A DNA stretch of 64,000 bases from Galactobacter valiniphilus (GTDB taxonomy: Bacteria; Actinomycetota; Actinomycetes; Actinomycetales; Micrococcaceae), in assembly GCF_003575975.1 (NCBI RefSeq), contig NZ_QQXK01000015.1, forward strand, positions 20,449 through 84,448. The letters run 5' to 3'. Below are positions 9,021 to 17,089 of this stretch, in pieces. How positions within the stretch are numbered: the first letter of the stretch is position 1; the number at the start of each line of letters is the position of its first letter. The translations under genes and the position numbers were made by a program. The notes beneath the pieces were generated by a model. It saw only the letters and a program-made list of their open reading frames with translations. It ran no database searches and had not been told where the DNA came from.

Positions 9021-9959
9021 CTAGTGGGGCTTCTGGACGCCCGTCACGAGCGAGGAGTTGGTGACGTCGTTGCCGCGGCTCTCCTCGGCGTCGATGAGCG
9101 CGTCCTCGGCCTCCTCGTCGTGGAGCGCGCCGTCGCGGCGCGGCTTGATCACCTTGGCCCGCTGGCGCCGCCGCGCGCTGTGCTGCAGCACGCCGCCGTT
9201 GGCCGCGGCCTCGGCCGCCGCCTCGCGGTCCTCACGGTTGATGCGCGCCTGCTGGCGGGCCGCGTAGCCGAAGCCAACAAAGAAGAGCACGCCGAAGGCG
9301 GCCCACTGCAGGGCGTAGGACCAGTGCATGCCCTCGTCCGCCTCGGGCTTGGGGCGCGGCGCTGGCTTGGTGGCGGGCGCCGGATCCTCGGAGGCCAGCA
9401 GGCCGTAGGCCGAACCCGCGACGTCGAGCCCCGTGCGCTGGGAGACGCCGGCCAGGTCGATCGAGGCGATCTGCCCCTCCGGGGCGTCGCGCCCGATGTC
9501 GGGCTCGCCGGCCTTGAGCCGGGCGGTGAGGGTGACGGTGCCGCTCGGGGGAGCCGGCACGTTTTCCGGCGCCTGCACGGGGCCGTCGCCGTTCTTCATC
9601 CAGCCGCGGTCGATGAGCACGATCGTGCCCTCCTGCGTGCGGAAGGGAACGAGGACTTCCATGCCCAAGGCCGAGCTGAGCGTGCGCTGGCGCACGAAGA
9701 GCGTGGAGTCGCTGAGGTACTCGCCCGTCAGCTTGACCGGGAGGAACTCCTGCTCCGCTGGCAGCTGCTCGAAGAGCGCGACGGCGTCGTGGCCCGTGAG
9801 CGGGGTGGCGTCCCAGTTCGCCGCCACCTGCTTGTTTTCGGTGGAGACCTCGGCGCGCCGATCCCACTGCCACCAGGACAGCGCGGCGCAGACGATCGCG
9901 AACACGATCACCATCATGAGCCAGCCGACCCAGCGTGTGCTGGCGAGGAAGCGGTACAT
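9021..9959 (-). CDS. SURF1-family cytochrome oxidase assembly protein
   Basis: SURF1 proteins help assemble cytochrome c oxidase in the membrane. The 312-residue product has the family layout: an N-terminal membrane helix (WVGWLMMVIVFAIVCAALSWWQWDRR, about residues 9-34) ending in the WQW..R motif, an extracytoplasmic domain containing VLIDRGWM, and a second helix (WSYALQWAAFGVLFFVGFGYAARQQ, about residues 210-235). The C-terminal 70 residues are charged and probably cytoplasmic. Its ATG overlaps the preceding gene's stop as ATGA, so the two are co-translated. Confidence 0.9.
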   Translation of the reverse strand: MYRFLASTRWVGWLMMVIVFAIVCAALSWWQWDRRAEVSTENKQVAANWDATPLTGHDAVALFEQLPAEQEFLPVKLTGEYLSDSTLFVRQRTLSSALGMEVLVPFRTQEGTIVLIDRGWMKNGDGPVQAPENVPAPPSGTVTLTARLKAGEPDIGRDAPEGQIASIDLAGVSQRTGLDVAGSAYGLLASEDPAPATKPAPRPKPEADEGMHWSYALQWAAFGVLFFVGFGYAARQQARINREDREAAAEAAANGGVLQHSARRRQRAKVIKPRRDGALHDEEAEDALIDAEESRGNDVTNSSLVTGVQKPH

Positions 9960-10246
9960 CAGCCCTCCTGGGGCGGGAAGCGGAAGGGGGTCACCTCGCG
10001 CAGGAAGCCCCGCGTCGAGAGGTAGTCGGCGAGCCACACCCGGTGCTCTTCGCACGCGAGCCAGGTCTTGCGCCGCTCGGGGGTGTGCAGGCGCGGGTTG
10101 TTCCAGAGCAGGGCCCAGGCCGCCGGCGTGCGGCAACCCTTGCGCGAGCACGGCGGGTGCTCGCCGGGGCCCGCTGTCGCGGCGGTGTGGCCGGGGGCCG
10201 GTGTGCCGCCGGCCTGCAGGGCGGAGAGCAGATCGAACTCAGCCAC
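9959..10246 (-). CDS. Small conserved cysteine-containing protein upstream of SURF1
   Basis: This gene encodes 95 residues from a GTG start (MAEFDLLSALQ). A disordered N-terminal 40 residues precedes a compact domain: CSRKGCRTPAAWALLWNNPRLHTPERRKTWLACEEHRVWLADYL. The CxxxxC and CxxH spacing suggests a small zinc-binding fold, but no ligand set can be proven. Proteins of this shape recur in Micrococcaceae, sometimes mislabelled as acetone carboxylase. It overlaps the DUF3099 gene by 8 bases and SURF1 by 4, so it is part of one operon. The function is unknown. Confidence 0.7.
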   Translation of the reverse strand: MAEFDLLSALQAGGTPAPGHTAATAGPGEHPPCSRKGCRTPAAWALLWNNPRLHTPERRKTWLACEEHRVWLADYLSTRGFLREVTPFRFPPQEG

Positions 10247-10715
10247 GGCCCGGGGCCTCCGGTGCGTCGCCGTTGGCCGGCGGATCCGCCGGCGGTTCCG
10301 GCTCGAAACTGCCCTCGATGACGTCGGAGCCAGCGTCGTCGTCGGCGTAGACGGAACCGTCTGCGCCGTCCGCGCCGTCCGGGCCGGGAGCGGCGTCGTC
10401 GGGCGCCCCGGTGAGCGCGTCGGCCGGGGGCGCCTCCAGGAAGGTGGCGGAATCGTCACCGCCCGGATCCGTGATGAGGTTCGCGTCGACGACCGCGATC
10501 CACGGCAGGATCGCGGAGGCGGCCAGCAGGGCGACGCCGACCCAGATGTTCCAGGTGGCGGCGATGATCGCGCCCGAGACAAACAGCACGGCGCGCAGCG
10601 CCATCTTGATGCCGTACGAGCGCATGCGTTTGCTCGCCTCGATCGAGGCCGCCTCGCGGGCGTCCGTGATCGCGTGGACGCGCGGATGCTCGGGGCTCGG
10701 CTCGTTCTTGCTCAT
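10239..10715 (-). CDS. DUF3099 family membrane protein
   Basis: The 158-residue product has the DUF3099 core HAITDAREAASIEASKRMRSYGIKMALRAVLF, followed by two membrane helices (about residues 35-75), then a long acidic, Pro/Gly/Asp-rich tail that is likely disordered. The start is the ATG at MSKNEPSPEH; a GACAAT -10-like element lies just 9 bases before it, suggesting a very short or absent leader. It is the first gene of a three-gene operon ending in SURF1. The function of the family is not known. Confidence 0.8.
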   Translation of the reverse strand: MSKNEPSPEHPRVHAITDAREAASIEASKRMRSYGIKMALRAVLFVSGAIIAATWNIWVGVALLAASAILPWIAVVDANLITDPGGDDSATFLEAPPADALTGAPDDAAPGPDGADGADGSVYADDDAGSDVIEGSFEPEPPADPPANGDAPEAPGRG

Positions 10716-10883
10716 GGTTCTGTCATTGTCCCACCGCGGCGCGGTTGGCGACCAATCGGTCCGGGGCACGGGGCTACTCGCCGGTCACCTCCGCGCGACG
10801 GCCCGGCGGCGGGCGCGCGGGGTGCCGCCTGGATAGGATGAAGGCCACGTGTGCGAAGCACGGTCCACTAGCGAAGAGGTTTC

Positions 10884-11609
10884 ATGAGCTCTCAGCCCGC
10901 CCAGCAGCCCCGCACCGTTCTGGTGACGGGTGGCAATCGCGGCATCGGTCTGGCGATCGCCCGCGCCTTCGCGGCGCAGGGTGACAACGTCGCCATCACG
11001 TCCCGCTCCGGGGAAGGCCCCGAGGGTCTCTTCACGGTCAAGGCTGACGTCACCGACACCGCGAGCGTCGATGCCGCGATCTCCGAGGTTGAGGCCCACT
11101 TCGGCCCGGTCGAGGTGCTGGTCGCCAACGCCGGCATCACCAAGGACACGCTGATGCTGCGCATGAGCGAGGACGACTTCACCTCGGTGCTCGACACCAA
11201 CCTCACCGGCTCCTTCCGCGTGGTCAAGCGCAGCCTCAAGGGCATGATCAAGGCCCGCCGCGGCCGCGTGGTCTTCATCTCCTCCGTGGTGGGCCTGCTC
11301 GGCGGTGCCGGCCAGGTGAACTACTCGAGCTCCAAGGCGGCCCTCGTGGGCTTCGCTCGCTCGCTCACGCGCGAGCTGGGCGGCCGCGGCATCACGGCCA
11401 ACGTCGTGGCGCCCGGCTTCATCGAGACCGAGATGACCGCCGTCCTGGAGGACGAGCTCAAGAAGAGCTACCAGGCGCAGATCCCGGCCGGGCGCTTCGC
11501 GCAGCCCGAGGAGGTCGCCAAGGTCGTCACGTGGCTCGCCTCCGACGACGCCGCGTACATCTCCGGGGCCGTGATCCCCGTGGATGGCGGCCTCGGCATG
11601 GGTCACTGA
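10884..11609 (+). CDS. fabG: 3-oxoacyl-[acyl-carrier-protein] reductase FabG
   Basis: The enzyme reduces 3-oxoacyl-ACP with NADPH in fatty acid synthesis. The 241-residue SDR has TGGNRGIG (about residues 13-20), NAGITKD, catalytic Ser in ISSVVGLLGGAGQ, and the catalytic YSSSK motif. The C-terminal VAPGFIETEMTA and PVDGGLGMGH are typical of FabG1/MabA proteins of actinobacteria. A TAGGAT -10 candidate lies upstream. A second SDR gene follows 58 bases later, in the place where mycobacteria carry inhA, but that protein is not an InhA. Confidence 0.92.
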   Translation: MSSQPAQQPRTVLVTGGNRGIGLAIARAFAAQGDNVAITSRSGEGPEGLFTVKADVTDTASVDAAISEVEAHFGPVEVLVANAGITKDTLMLRMSEDDFTSVLDTNLTGSFRVVKRSLKGMIKARRGRVVFISSVVGLLGGAGQVNYSSSKAALVGFARSLTRELGGRGITANVVAPGFIETEMTAVLEDELKKSYQAQIPAGRFAQPEEVAKVVTWLASDDAAYISGAVIPVDGGLGMGH

Positions 11610-11667
11610 CCCCTTCGCTTTCGACTTCACCCATCCCGCCGCGTCAGCGGCGCAAGAGAGGAACACC

Positions 11668-12411
11668 ATGGGATCCCTGACCGGGAAGACCGCCATCGTC
11701 ACGGGCAGCTCGCGCGGCATCGGCGCCGACACGGCTCAGCTGCTCGCCGCCGAGGGCGCCAATGTCGTCATCAACTACCGCTCCAAGGCGCCCCGCGCCA
11801 ACAAGGTCGTCAAGGCGATCGAGGAGGCGGGCGGCCGCGCCATCGCCGTTCAGGGCGATCTGACCTCGGCCGAGGACCGCGAGGCGCTCGTTGCCGCGGC
11901 CATCGAGGCCTTCGGCACGCTCGACGTGCTCGTGCTCAACGCCTCCGGCGGCATGGAGACCGACCGCGGCGCGGACTACGCGCTGACGCTGAACCGCGAC
12001 GCCCAGGTCGGCATGCTGGAGGCGGCCGCCCCGCACCTTCCGCGCGGCGGCCGCGTGGTGTTTGTGACGAGCCACCAGGCCCACTTCATCGACACCGTGC
12101 CCACCCTCGACGCCTACGAGCCCGTGGCCCGCTCCAAGCGCGCGGGCGAGCTGGCCCTGCGCGAGCAGATCCCGGCCCTGGCCGAGCTCGGCATCACCTT
12201 CGTCGTCGTCTCCGGCGACATGATCGAGGGCACCATCACCGCCACGCTGCTGGACCGGGTGGAGCCGGGCGCCATCGAGGCCCGCCGCGCCGAGGCCGGC
12301 AAGCTTTACTCGGTGGCCGAGTTCGCCGCCGAGGTGGCCGCCATGGTGACCGCCGACGTCGAGACGGGCCACACGGAGCTCGTGGGCGGCGGCAAGGGCT
12401 TCGTGGCCTGA
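11668..12411 (+). CDS. SDR family protein with atypical active site
   Basis: The 247-residue protein has the Rossmann motif TGSSRGIG (about residues 12-19) and the fold of a short-chain dehydrogenase. The expected YxxxK is replaced: the lysine is present in VARSKRAGE, but valine stands where the catalytic tyrosine should be, and the nearest tyrosine is three residues earlier (DAYEPVARSK). The catalytic-Ser region reads VVFVTSHQAHF. The start is ATG behind GAGAGGAAC. It follows fabG and may be co-transcribed. The reaction is unknown; it may use a shifted tyrosine or lack classical activity. Confidence 0.85.
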   Translation: MGSLTGKTAIVTGSSRGIGADTAQLLAAEGANVVINYRSKAPRANKVVKAIEEAGGRAIAVQGDLTSAEDREALVAAAIEAFGTLDVLVLNASGGMETDRGADYALTLNRDAQVGMLEAAAPHLPRGGRVVFVTSHQAHFIDTVPTLDAYEPVARSKRAGELALREQIPALAELGITFVVVSGDMIEGTITATLLDRVEPGAIEARRAEAGKLYSVAEFAAEVAAMVTADVETGHTELVGGGKGFVA

Positions 12412-12452
12412 TTCCGCGCCACGCGCTCAACGCGAAAGGAGGCCCTCCCCGA

Positions 12453-12481
12453 GGCGGTTTCTGGGGGTCCTCGCAACACCT
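12453..12481 (+). repeat. Left terminal inverted repeat of the IS30 element
   Basis: It begins GGCGGTTTCT and ends CGCAACACCT; it matches the inverted right end at about 25 of 29 positions. Confidence 0.8.
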
Positions 12482-12487
12482 GGTGGT

Positions 12488-13858
12488 TTAGGTGGCTTTG
12501 ATGAGATCACGCATGCGCTCGGCTGGGGTTTCCCAGCCGAGCGTTTTGCGTGGGCGGCGGTTGAGTTTGTTGGCGAGGAGTTCGAGGTCTTCTGGCCCGT
12601 AGACGGACAGGTCGGTTCCTTTGGGGAAGTACTGGCGCAGCAGTCCGTTGGTGTTTTCGTTGGTGCCGCGCTGCCAGGGTGAGTGCGGGTCGCAGAAGTA
12701 CACGTCCACGCCGGTGGCGATGCTGAATTGCTGGTGGGCGGCCATTTCGCAGCCTTGATCCCAGGTGAGGGACCCGCGCAGTTGTTCTGGTAGTGAGCCG
12801 ATCAGAGGGATGAGCGCGTCGCGGACTTCTTCGGCGGTGTGCCCGCCGGGCAGGTGGCCGAGCAGGACCATGCGGGTGGTGCGTTCCACCAGGGTGATGA
12901 TCGCTGATTGGGAGTTGGTGCCGACGATCAGGTCGCCTTCCCAGTGGCCTGGGACGGCGCGGTCTTCGACTTCGGGGGGACGTTCGGAGATCATGATCAT
13001 CTCGTCCACGAAGCGTTGGGTGCGCTCTTCGGGGTTGCGGTGGGGCTTGCGGCGGGTGCGCTCGGTGCGCAGGGTGTGTTCGACTTCGCGTTTGAGGCCG
13101 CCTCGGGCCTGGACGTAGATGGCTTGGTAGATCGTTTCGTGGCTCACGCGCATGCCCTCGTCGTCGGGGAAGTTCTTGAGCAGAGCATGACTGATTTGTT
13201 CCGGAGACCACTCATCTTGCAGGCCAGCGGCAACGAAGTCGCGCAGCGGCCCGGGCATGGCGAGTTTGGATTCTTTGGGCCGGGCACGGCTACCGGCCCA
13301 AGCGCGTTGAGCGGCATGCGGACGGTACGAACCGTGGCTCCTGTGCATGTCGAGTTCGCGTTTGATGGTTGAGGCCGGGCGGCCCAGCTCGGCACCGATC
13401 TTCCGCAGAGAAGTGCCAGCCCGGTGCGGGTCGGCGATCGTTTCGCGTTCTTCGAGGGTGAGGAAGCGTGGATGCAGCTCCGCGTCGATGGCCGCCAGGG
13501 GTATGCGTTGCTGGGTGGTCATCCCTGTTTTGTAGTCGACGATCCGGCCATCGGGGTAGTACCGGCGGTCCCTGGCTTTGCGGATGCCTTTGTCCCAGTC
13601 CTGAGCCGTGCGCAGGTGGACGCCCACGATTGCCGCGGCTTGCCGGCGGGACGTTCCCACCGCACGTAGTTGCTCGTATTCGGCTCGGCGCGGGTGGGGG
13701 CCGGTGCCGGGGCGACCGCGACCTTTCAGGCCAGCATCGCGTGCCCAGCCAGCCGCCGTGTTCTTGTTCGCACCGACCGCCTGGGCCGCGGCAGTGACGT
13801 TCCCGTCAAGGCGGTCGTAGGCCTCGAAGAACGCCCGCTTCAGCTCCGTAGAAAGCAC
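12488..13858 (-). CDS. IS30-family DDE transposase
   Basis: The 456-residue transposase has an N-terminal helix-turn-helix half (KIGAELGRPASTIKREL at about residues 157-173 is the typical IS30 HTH) and a C-terminal DDE integrase core. The likely triad is D309 (GHWEGDLIVG), D367 (LTWDQGCEM) and E401 (RGTNENTNGLLRQYFPKG). The D-57-D-33-E spacing fits IS30. It starts with GTG, and no frameshift or internal stop is present. A hairpin sits just upstream of the start, within the right end of the element. Confidence 0.95.
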   Translation of the reverse strand: MLSTELKRAFFEAYDRLDGNVTAAAQAVGANKNTAAGWARDAGLKGRGRPGTGPHPRRAEYEQLRAVGTSRRQAAAIVGVHLRTAQDWDKGIRKARDRRYYPDGRIVDYKTGMTTQQRIPLAAIDAELHPRFLTLEERETIADPHRAGTSLRKIGAELGRPASTIKRELDMHRSHGSYRPHAAQRAWAGSRARPKESKLAMPGPLRDFVAAGLQDEWSPEQISHALLKNFPDDEGMRVSHETIYQAIYVQARGGLKREVEHTLRTERTRRKPHRNPEERTQRFVDEMIMISERPPEVEDRAVPGHWEGDLIVGTNSQSAIITLVERTTRMVLLGHLPGGHTAEEVRDALIPLIGSLPEQLRGSLTWDQGCEMAAHQQFSIATGVDVYFCDPHSPWQRGTNENTNGLLRQYFPKGTDLSVYGPEDLELLANKLNRRPRKTLGWETPAERMRDLIKAT

Positions 13859-13861
13859 AAT

Positions 13862-13896
13862 CCCCGCAACTCCTTCAAATCGAAGGTGTTGCGGGG
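13862..13896 (-). terminator. Hairpin upstream of the transposase start inside the IS right end
   Basis: A 15-base stem with one mismatch (13862-13876 with 13882-13896) and a 5-base loop lies 3 bases upstream of the transposase GTG and overlaps the right inverted repeat. It would also form in mRNA entering from outside the element. Such structures in other ISs limit transposase expression by impinging transcription; that role is inferred here. Confidence 0.55.
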
Positions 13897-13912
13897 ACCG
13901 CTAGAACCCGCC
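13884..13912 (-). repeat. Right terminal inverted repeat of the IS30 element
   Basis: Read from the outer end inward on the minus strand, it matches the left repeat at about 25 of 29 positions, ending in CGCAACACCT. Confidence 0.8.
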
Positions 13913-13958
13913 CGAGCGGGGAGGGCCTCCTTTCGCGTTCAACGGCGGCGGTCGCCGG

Positions 13959-15974
13959 TCACTTGTCGCAGACGATCCGGTTCCACGGGGAGTACGTCCA
14001 GACGAAGGACTCCTTGGGGAGCGGCTTCTCGGCCGACGTGCGGCTGCGCGTGACAGTCACCGTGAAGCCAGACTTGCCGCCGGACTCCGGCTGGCACTTG
14101 GCCGCGGAGGAGTGCACCGTGGTGGGCGAAGTGATGTTGTAGTGATCCGACGTGGTCGTCTTCACGTCCCAGGTCTTCACGCCCCAGAGCACGGTCTTGA
14201 CCTGGGAGTCGGTGACCCACATCTGCACCACGACGGGGGCCTTGGTGTTGTTCTTCCAGCGCATGTTGACCTGGCCCTCCCAGTAGGTCGACTCGCGGCC
14301 TGCCGGGTAGCGATCGAACCAGCGGGAGTGGGGCTTGTGCTCCAGGATGTCCATGCCGCCCAGGAAGCCGGCGTTGTAGGACATCGTCGAGATCTGCGAG
14401 ATGCCGCCGCCGAGGGCGGTGGTGGCGTTGCCGTTCTCGACCACGCCGGAGGCGACGTAGCCGTTGGCGGTGGTGATCGGCCCGAACTGGTCGGCCAGAT
14501 TGAATTCCTTGCCCGGATCCACCACGGTGCCGTTCACGCGCGAGGCGCCGAGGCGCAGGTTCTTGGTGCGTTGCGTGTCGTAGGTGGGATACGGGGTCGC
14601 GAACTCCGCGACCTTGACCATGTTCCACGACTCGGCGGTCTTGGTGGAGATGGTGGGCTGCGTGACCTGAAGCTCCACGGTCGCCTTGCGGGCCGACTCG
14701 GTGGAGGCCTTCTGCACGGCGGCGGCGAGCTTCGCGGCGTCGATGCCCTTGCCCTCCTGGGCCGGGACCACGGAGAGCGCGGCGGACGCGCCCGAGCCGG
14801 TCATCTTGACGGTGGCGTTGCGGCCCTCCGAGGCCATCTTGGGGTTCACCTCCACGACGGCCGCGACGAGCTTCTCGCCATCCAGGGTCAGGGCGGGCTT
14901 GCCGTCCTTGACCTCGACGGTGGCGGCGGCGCCCACCGTGGCTGCGGGGAGCTGGGCCTCAGCGGTGCCGTTGTTGACCGTGATGGGGCCGTCCAGGAGC
15001 GGCTGCACGCTCGCGTCGAGGAAGCCCTTCCAGTCAGCCGCGGAGACGGCGGGGGCCTGCGTGGAGGAGGTGGCGGCGATGGAGCCGTCGGCGTGCAGCC
15101 ATTGCTCCTTGAGCGAGGTGGCTGTCGCGGCGGCGTCGATGGCCACGCCGTCGCGCGGCTCGTTGTAGTCGGCCTTGCCCTGCGCCACCACGATGGAGCC
15201 CTCGACGGGGGCGGTGGAGAGCGACTTCGCCGCCTTGGCCACGGCGCCCGTGAGCGCCTGGTCATCCACCGTCGTGACGGCCTGGGCGTCCTGCGAGCCC
15301 ATGATCCGCGAGAGGATGACGCTCGGGTCCCACGACAAGCCGGTGAAGCGGTCAACCGTGGCGTCGACGTCAACGCCCAGGCCGACGTCGGCGGGCTTGA
15401 GTGCCACGGACTGCTCGCCGGCCGTGAGCTTGAGGGCCTTCTGGGCCCGGGGGAGCAGCTGCTCCGAGAGCGTCGACTTGGCCTGCTCCGCGCTTTGGCC
15501 CGAGAGGTCGATGCCGTCGACGCTCAAGTGAGCGGGAAGCTTGTCCTGCGTCAGGAAGGCGGCACCGGCGTAGGCACCGCCGGCCACCACCACGGCACCG
15601 AACACGGTCCACGCCGCGACCTTGGCGCCGCGACGCTTCTTCTTGGGTGCCACGTCCGGCTCCTCCTGCTCCTCGGGTGCGGCCTGCGGGGCCGCGGCGG
15701 CCGGGGCGGCAGAGAGCACGGGATCGAGGTCGAGCCGCGTGGCGTCGTCGGCGACGGGCGGCTGGATCGCCGGAGCGGCCTCGGCGGGCTGCGCTGCGAC
15801 CGGGAGCGACTCAGCGGGCGCGGCGATGGGCGGGTGCTCGACGCGCTGCGCCTGCTCTCCGGCCTGTTCGCTGGCTCGCTCGCCCGGCGTGGGCTCGATC
15901 GTCTCGTCCGTCTCGCCCGCCGGCGGCTCGGGCGCGTTCTCCTCGACCGGTCCCGAGGTCGGGTTCTCGCTCAC
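13959..15974 (-). CDS. VanW family membrane-anchored cell-envelope protein
   Basis: The 671-residue protein has an acidic Pro/Ala/Glu-rich cytoplasmic N-terminus (about residues 1-110), one membrane helix (KVAAWTVFGAVVVAGGAYAGAAF, about 117-140), repeated peptidoglycan-binding-type domains (PF12229 style), and a C-terminal VanW domain. The VanW signature includes RTKNLRLGASRVNGTVVDPGKEFNLADQFGPIT and ENGNATTALGGGISQISTMSYNAGFLGGM. It starts at GTG. Proteins of this build are common in actinobacteria and are thought to act at the cell wall; no resistance role should be assumed. It ends next to the IS30 element. Confidence 0.88.
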   Translation of the reverse strand: MSENPTSGPVEENAPEPPAGETDETIEPTPGERASEQAGEQAQRVEHPPIAAPAESLPVAAQPAEAAPAIQPPVADDATRLDLDPVLSAAPAAAAPQAAPEEQEEPDVAPKKKRRGAKVAAWTVFGAVVVAGGAYAGAAFLTQDKLPAHLSVDGIDLSGQSAEQAKSTLSEQLLPRAQKALKLTAGEQSVALKPADVGLGVDVDATVDRFTGLSWDPSVILSRIMGSQDAQAVTTVDDQALTGAVAKAAKSLSTAPVEGSIVVAQGKADYNEPRDGVAIDAAATATSLKEQWLHADGSIAATSSTQAPAVSAADWKGFLDASVQPLLDGPITVNNGTAEAQLPAATVGAAATVEVKDGKPALTLDGEKLVAAVVEVNPKMASEGRNATVKMTGSGASAALSVVPAQEGKGIDAAKLAAAVQKASTESARKATVELQVTQPTISTKTAESWNMVKVAEFATPYPTYDTQRTKNLRLGASRVNGTVVDPGKEFNLADQFGPITTANGYVASGVVENGNATTALGGGISQISTMSYNAGFLGGMDILEHKPHSRWFDRYPAGRESTYWEGQVNMRWKNNTKAPVVVQMWVTDSQVKTVLWGVKTWDVKTTTSDHYNITSPTTVHSSAAKCQPESGGKSGFTVTVTRSRTSAEKPLPKESFVWTYSPWNRIVCDK

Positions 15975-16108
15975 GTGTTCTCCTTCAACGGTTCCGCCAC
16001 TTGGCGCATGAACTGCGCAAGGGCCTGGATCATCCTAGGACGGACCACGGCGCGCGCCCATCGCGAACCGGGCGGCGGCAGGTCACGTTTGGATATTGAT
16101 TGGGGGGC

Positions 16109-16996
16109 TTAGGCATCCCAGCCCAGCGCGGCGGCCACGGTGTCGAGGCGTCGCAGCCCCAACACGCCGTCCGCCACCGAGCGCAGGGCGGGCTTGGGTT
16201 CGACGCCCACGCCGAGGCCCGCGACGGTGAGCAGGTCGATGTCGTTGGCCCCGTCGCCGAGGCCGATCGTGCGCTGGGCCTCGATGTCATCGGCCGCACA
16301 CCAGCGGCGCAGCGCCGCCGCCTTGGCTGCCCGGTCGACGACGGGGCCCTCCACGGTGCCCGTGAGCACGCCGTCGCGCACGCCGAGGACGTTCGCGTGG
16401 GCGTGGTCCAGGCCCAGGGCCTCGGCCAAGGGCTCGAGCACCTGGATGAAGCCGCCGGAGACGGCGCCCACCTTGTGCCCGCCCGCGTGCGCGGCCGCGA
16501 TCAGCTCGCGGGCGCCGGCCGTCGGCACGACGTCGGCGGCGACCTCCTCGATGAGGCTCACCGGCAGGCCGGCCAGGGCCTGCACGCGGTGGTGCAGGGA
16601 CTGGGCGAAGTCGAGTTCTCCGCGCATGGCCCGCTCGGTCACGGCGGCCACTTCGGCCTCGCGCCCTGCATGTGCCGCGAGCATCTCGATGACCTCCTGC
16701 TCGATCAGCGTCGAGTCGACGTCCGTGACGATCAGGCTGCGGCGGGAACCGCGCAGCGCCGGCGGCACGAGGAGGCTGGCCTGGCCCGCCGCGGTGTCCT
16801 CGCGCAACAGGGCGCGCAGGGAGTTCAGCTGGGCCTCCTCGAGGTCCAGCTCCCAGGCGGCGCCGCTGAGGCCCGCTGGCACGGCCAGCTCGGCGGGGGA
16901 GGCCTGCGCCCCGATCGTCTCGATCCACGACGGCGCGGGATGCGGCGTCGTGACGGCGTCGGAGCTGAAGGAGACGAGGCGGTACTGCTGGTTCAT
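16109..16996 (-). CDS. serB: Phosphoserine phosphatase SerB
   Basis: SerB removes phosphate from phosphoserine in the last step of serine synthesis. The 295-residue HAD-family enzyme has motif I DVDSTLIEQEVIEMLA, the SerB cap segment ERAMRGELDFAQSLHHRV, motif II AVSGGFIQVLEPLA, and motif III GLGDGANDIDLL. About 90 residues precede motif I, a variable domain as in other actinobacterial SerB proteins. The start is ATG at MNQQYRL. It is divergent from the ABC ATPase gene at 17090. Confidence 0.93.
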   Translation of the reverse strand: MNQQYRLVSFSSDAVTTPHPAPSWIETIGAQASPAELAVPAGLSGAAWELDLEEAQLNSLRALLREDTAAGQASLLVPPALRGSRRSLIVTDVDSTLIEQEVIEMLAAHAGREAEVAAVTERAMRGELDFAQSLHHRVQALAGLPVSLIEEVAADVVPTAGARELIAAAHAGGHKVGAVSGGFIQVLEPLAEALGLDHAHANVLGVRDGVLTGTVEGPVVDRAAKAAALRRWCAADDIEAQRTIGLGDGANDIDLLTVAGLGVGVEPKPALRSVADGVLGLRRLDTVAAALGWDA

Positions 16997-17089
16997 GTCA
17001 CCAGTGTGAGCGCTCTGCCCGACCCATCGGGCATCCGTGACACGCGCCCGGCGCGGGCGTGGGGCACTCGTGTGTCTTAGGGTGGGGGC

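Larger units (their letters stand above)
12453..13912 (-). mobile_element. IS30-family insertion sequence, complete
   Basis: The 1,460-base element has an intact transposase gene, imperfect terminal inverted repeats of 29 bases (about 25 matching), and a 3-base direct repeat CGA on both sides (12450-12452 and 13913-13915). Intact ends and gene suggest a recent or still active insertion. It lies between convergent genes and breaks no coding sequence. Confidence 0.9.
12429..13939. terminator. Bidirectional terminator split by the IS30-family insertion
   Basis: The bases just outside the IS form two 22-base arms (12429-12450 and 13918-13939) that are perfectly complementary. With the element and one CGA copy removed, they make a 22-bp hairpin with a GAGC loop between the convergent SDR and vanW-type genes. 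The insertion has therefore pulled one terminator apart; the two arms are now nearly 1.5 kb from each other. Confidence 0.85.

Noticed and set aside
13959..15974. VanW-type gene as a vancomycin resistance determinant
   Set aside because: No vanHAX or related genes are nearby, and VanW-domain proteins of this build are common housekeeping envelope proteins in actinobacteria.
14112..16112. Long plus-strand frame opposite the VanW gene
   Set aside because: Antisense shadow with biased composition and no recognisable domain; the VanW domain is clear on the other strand.
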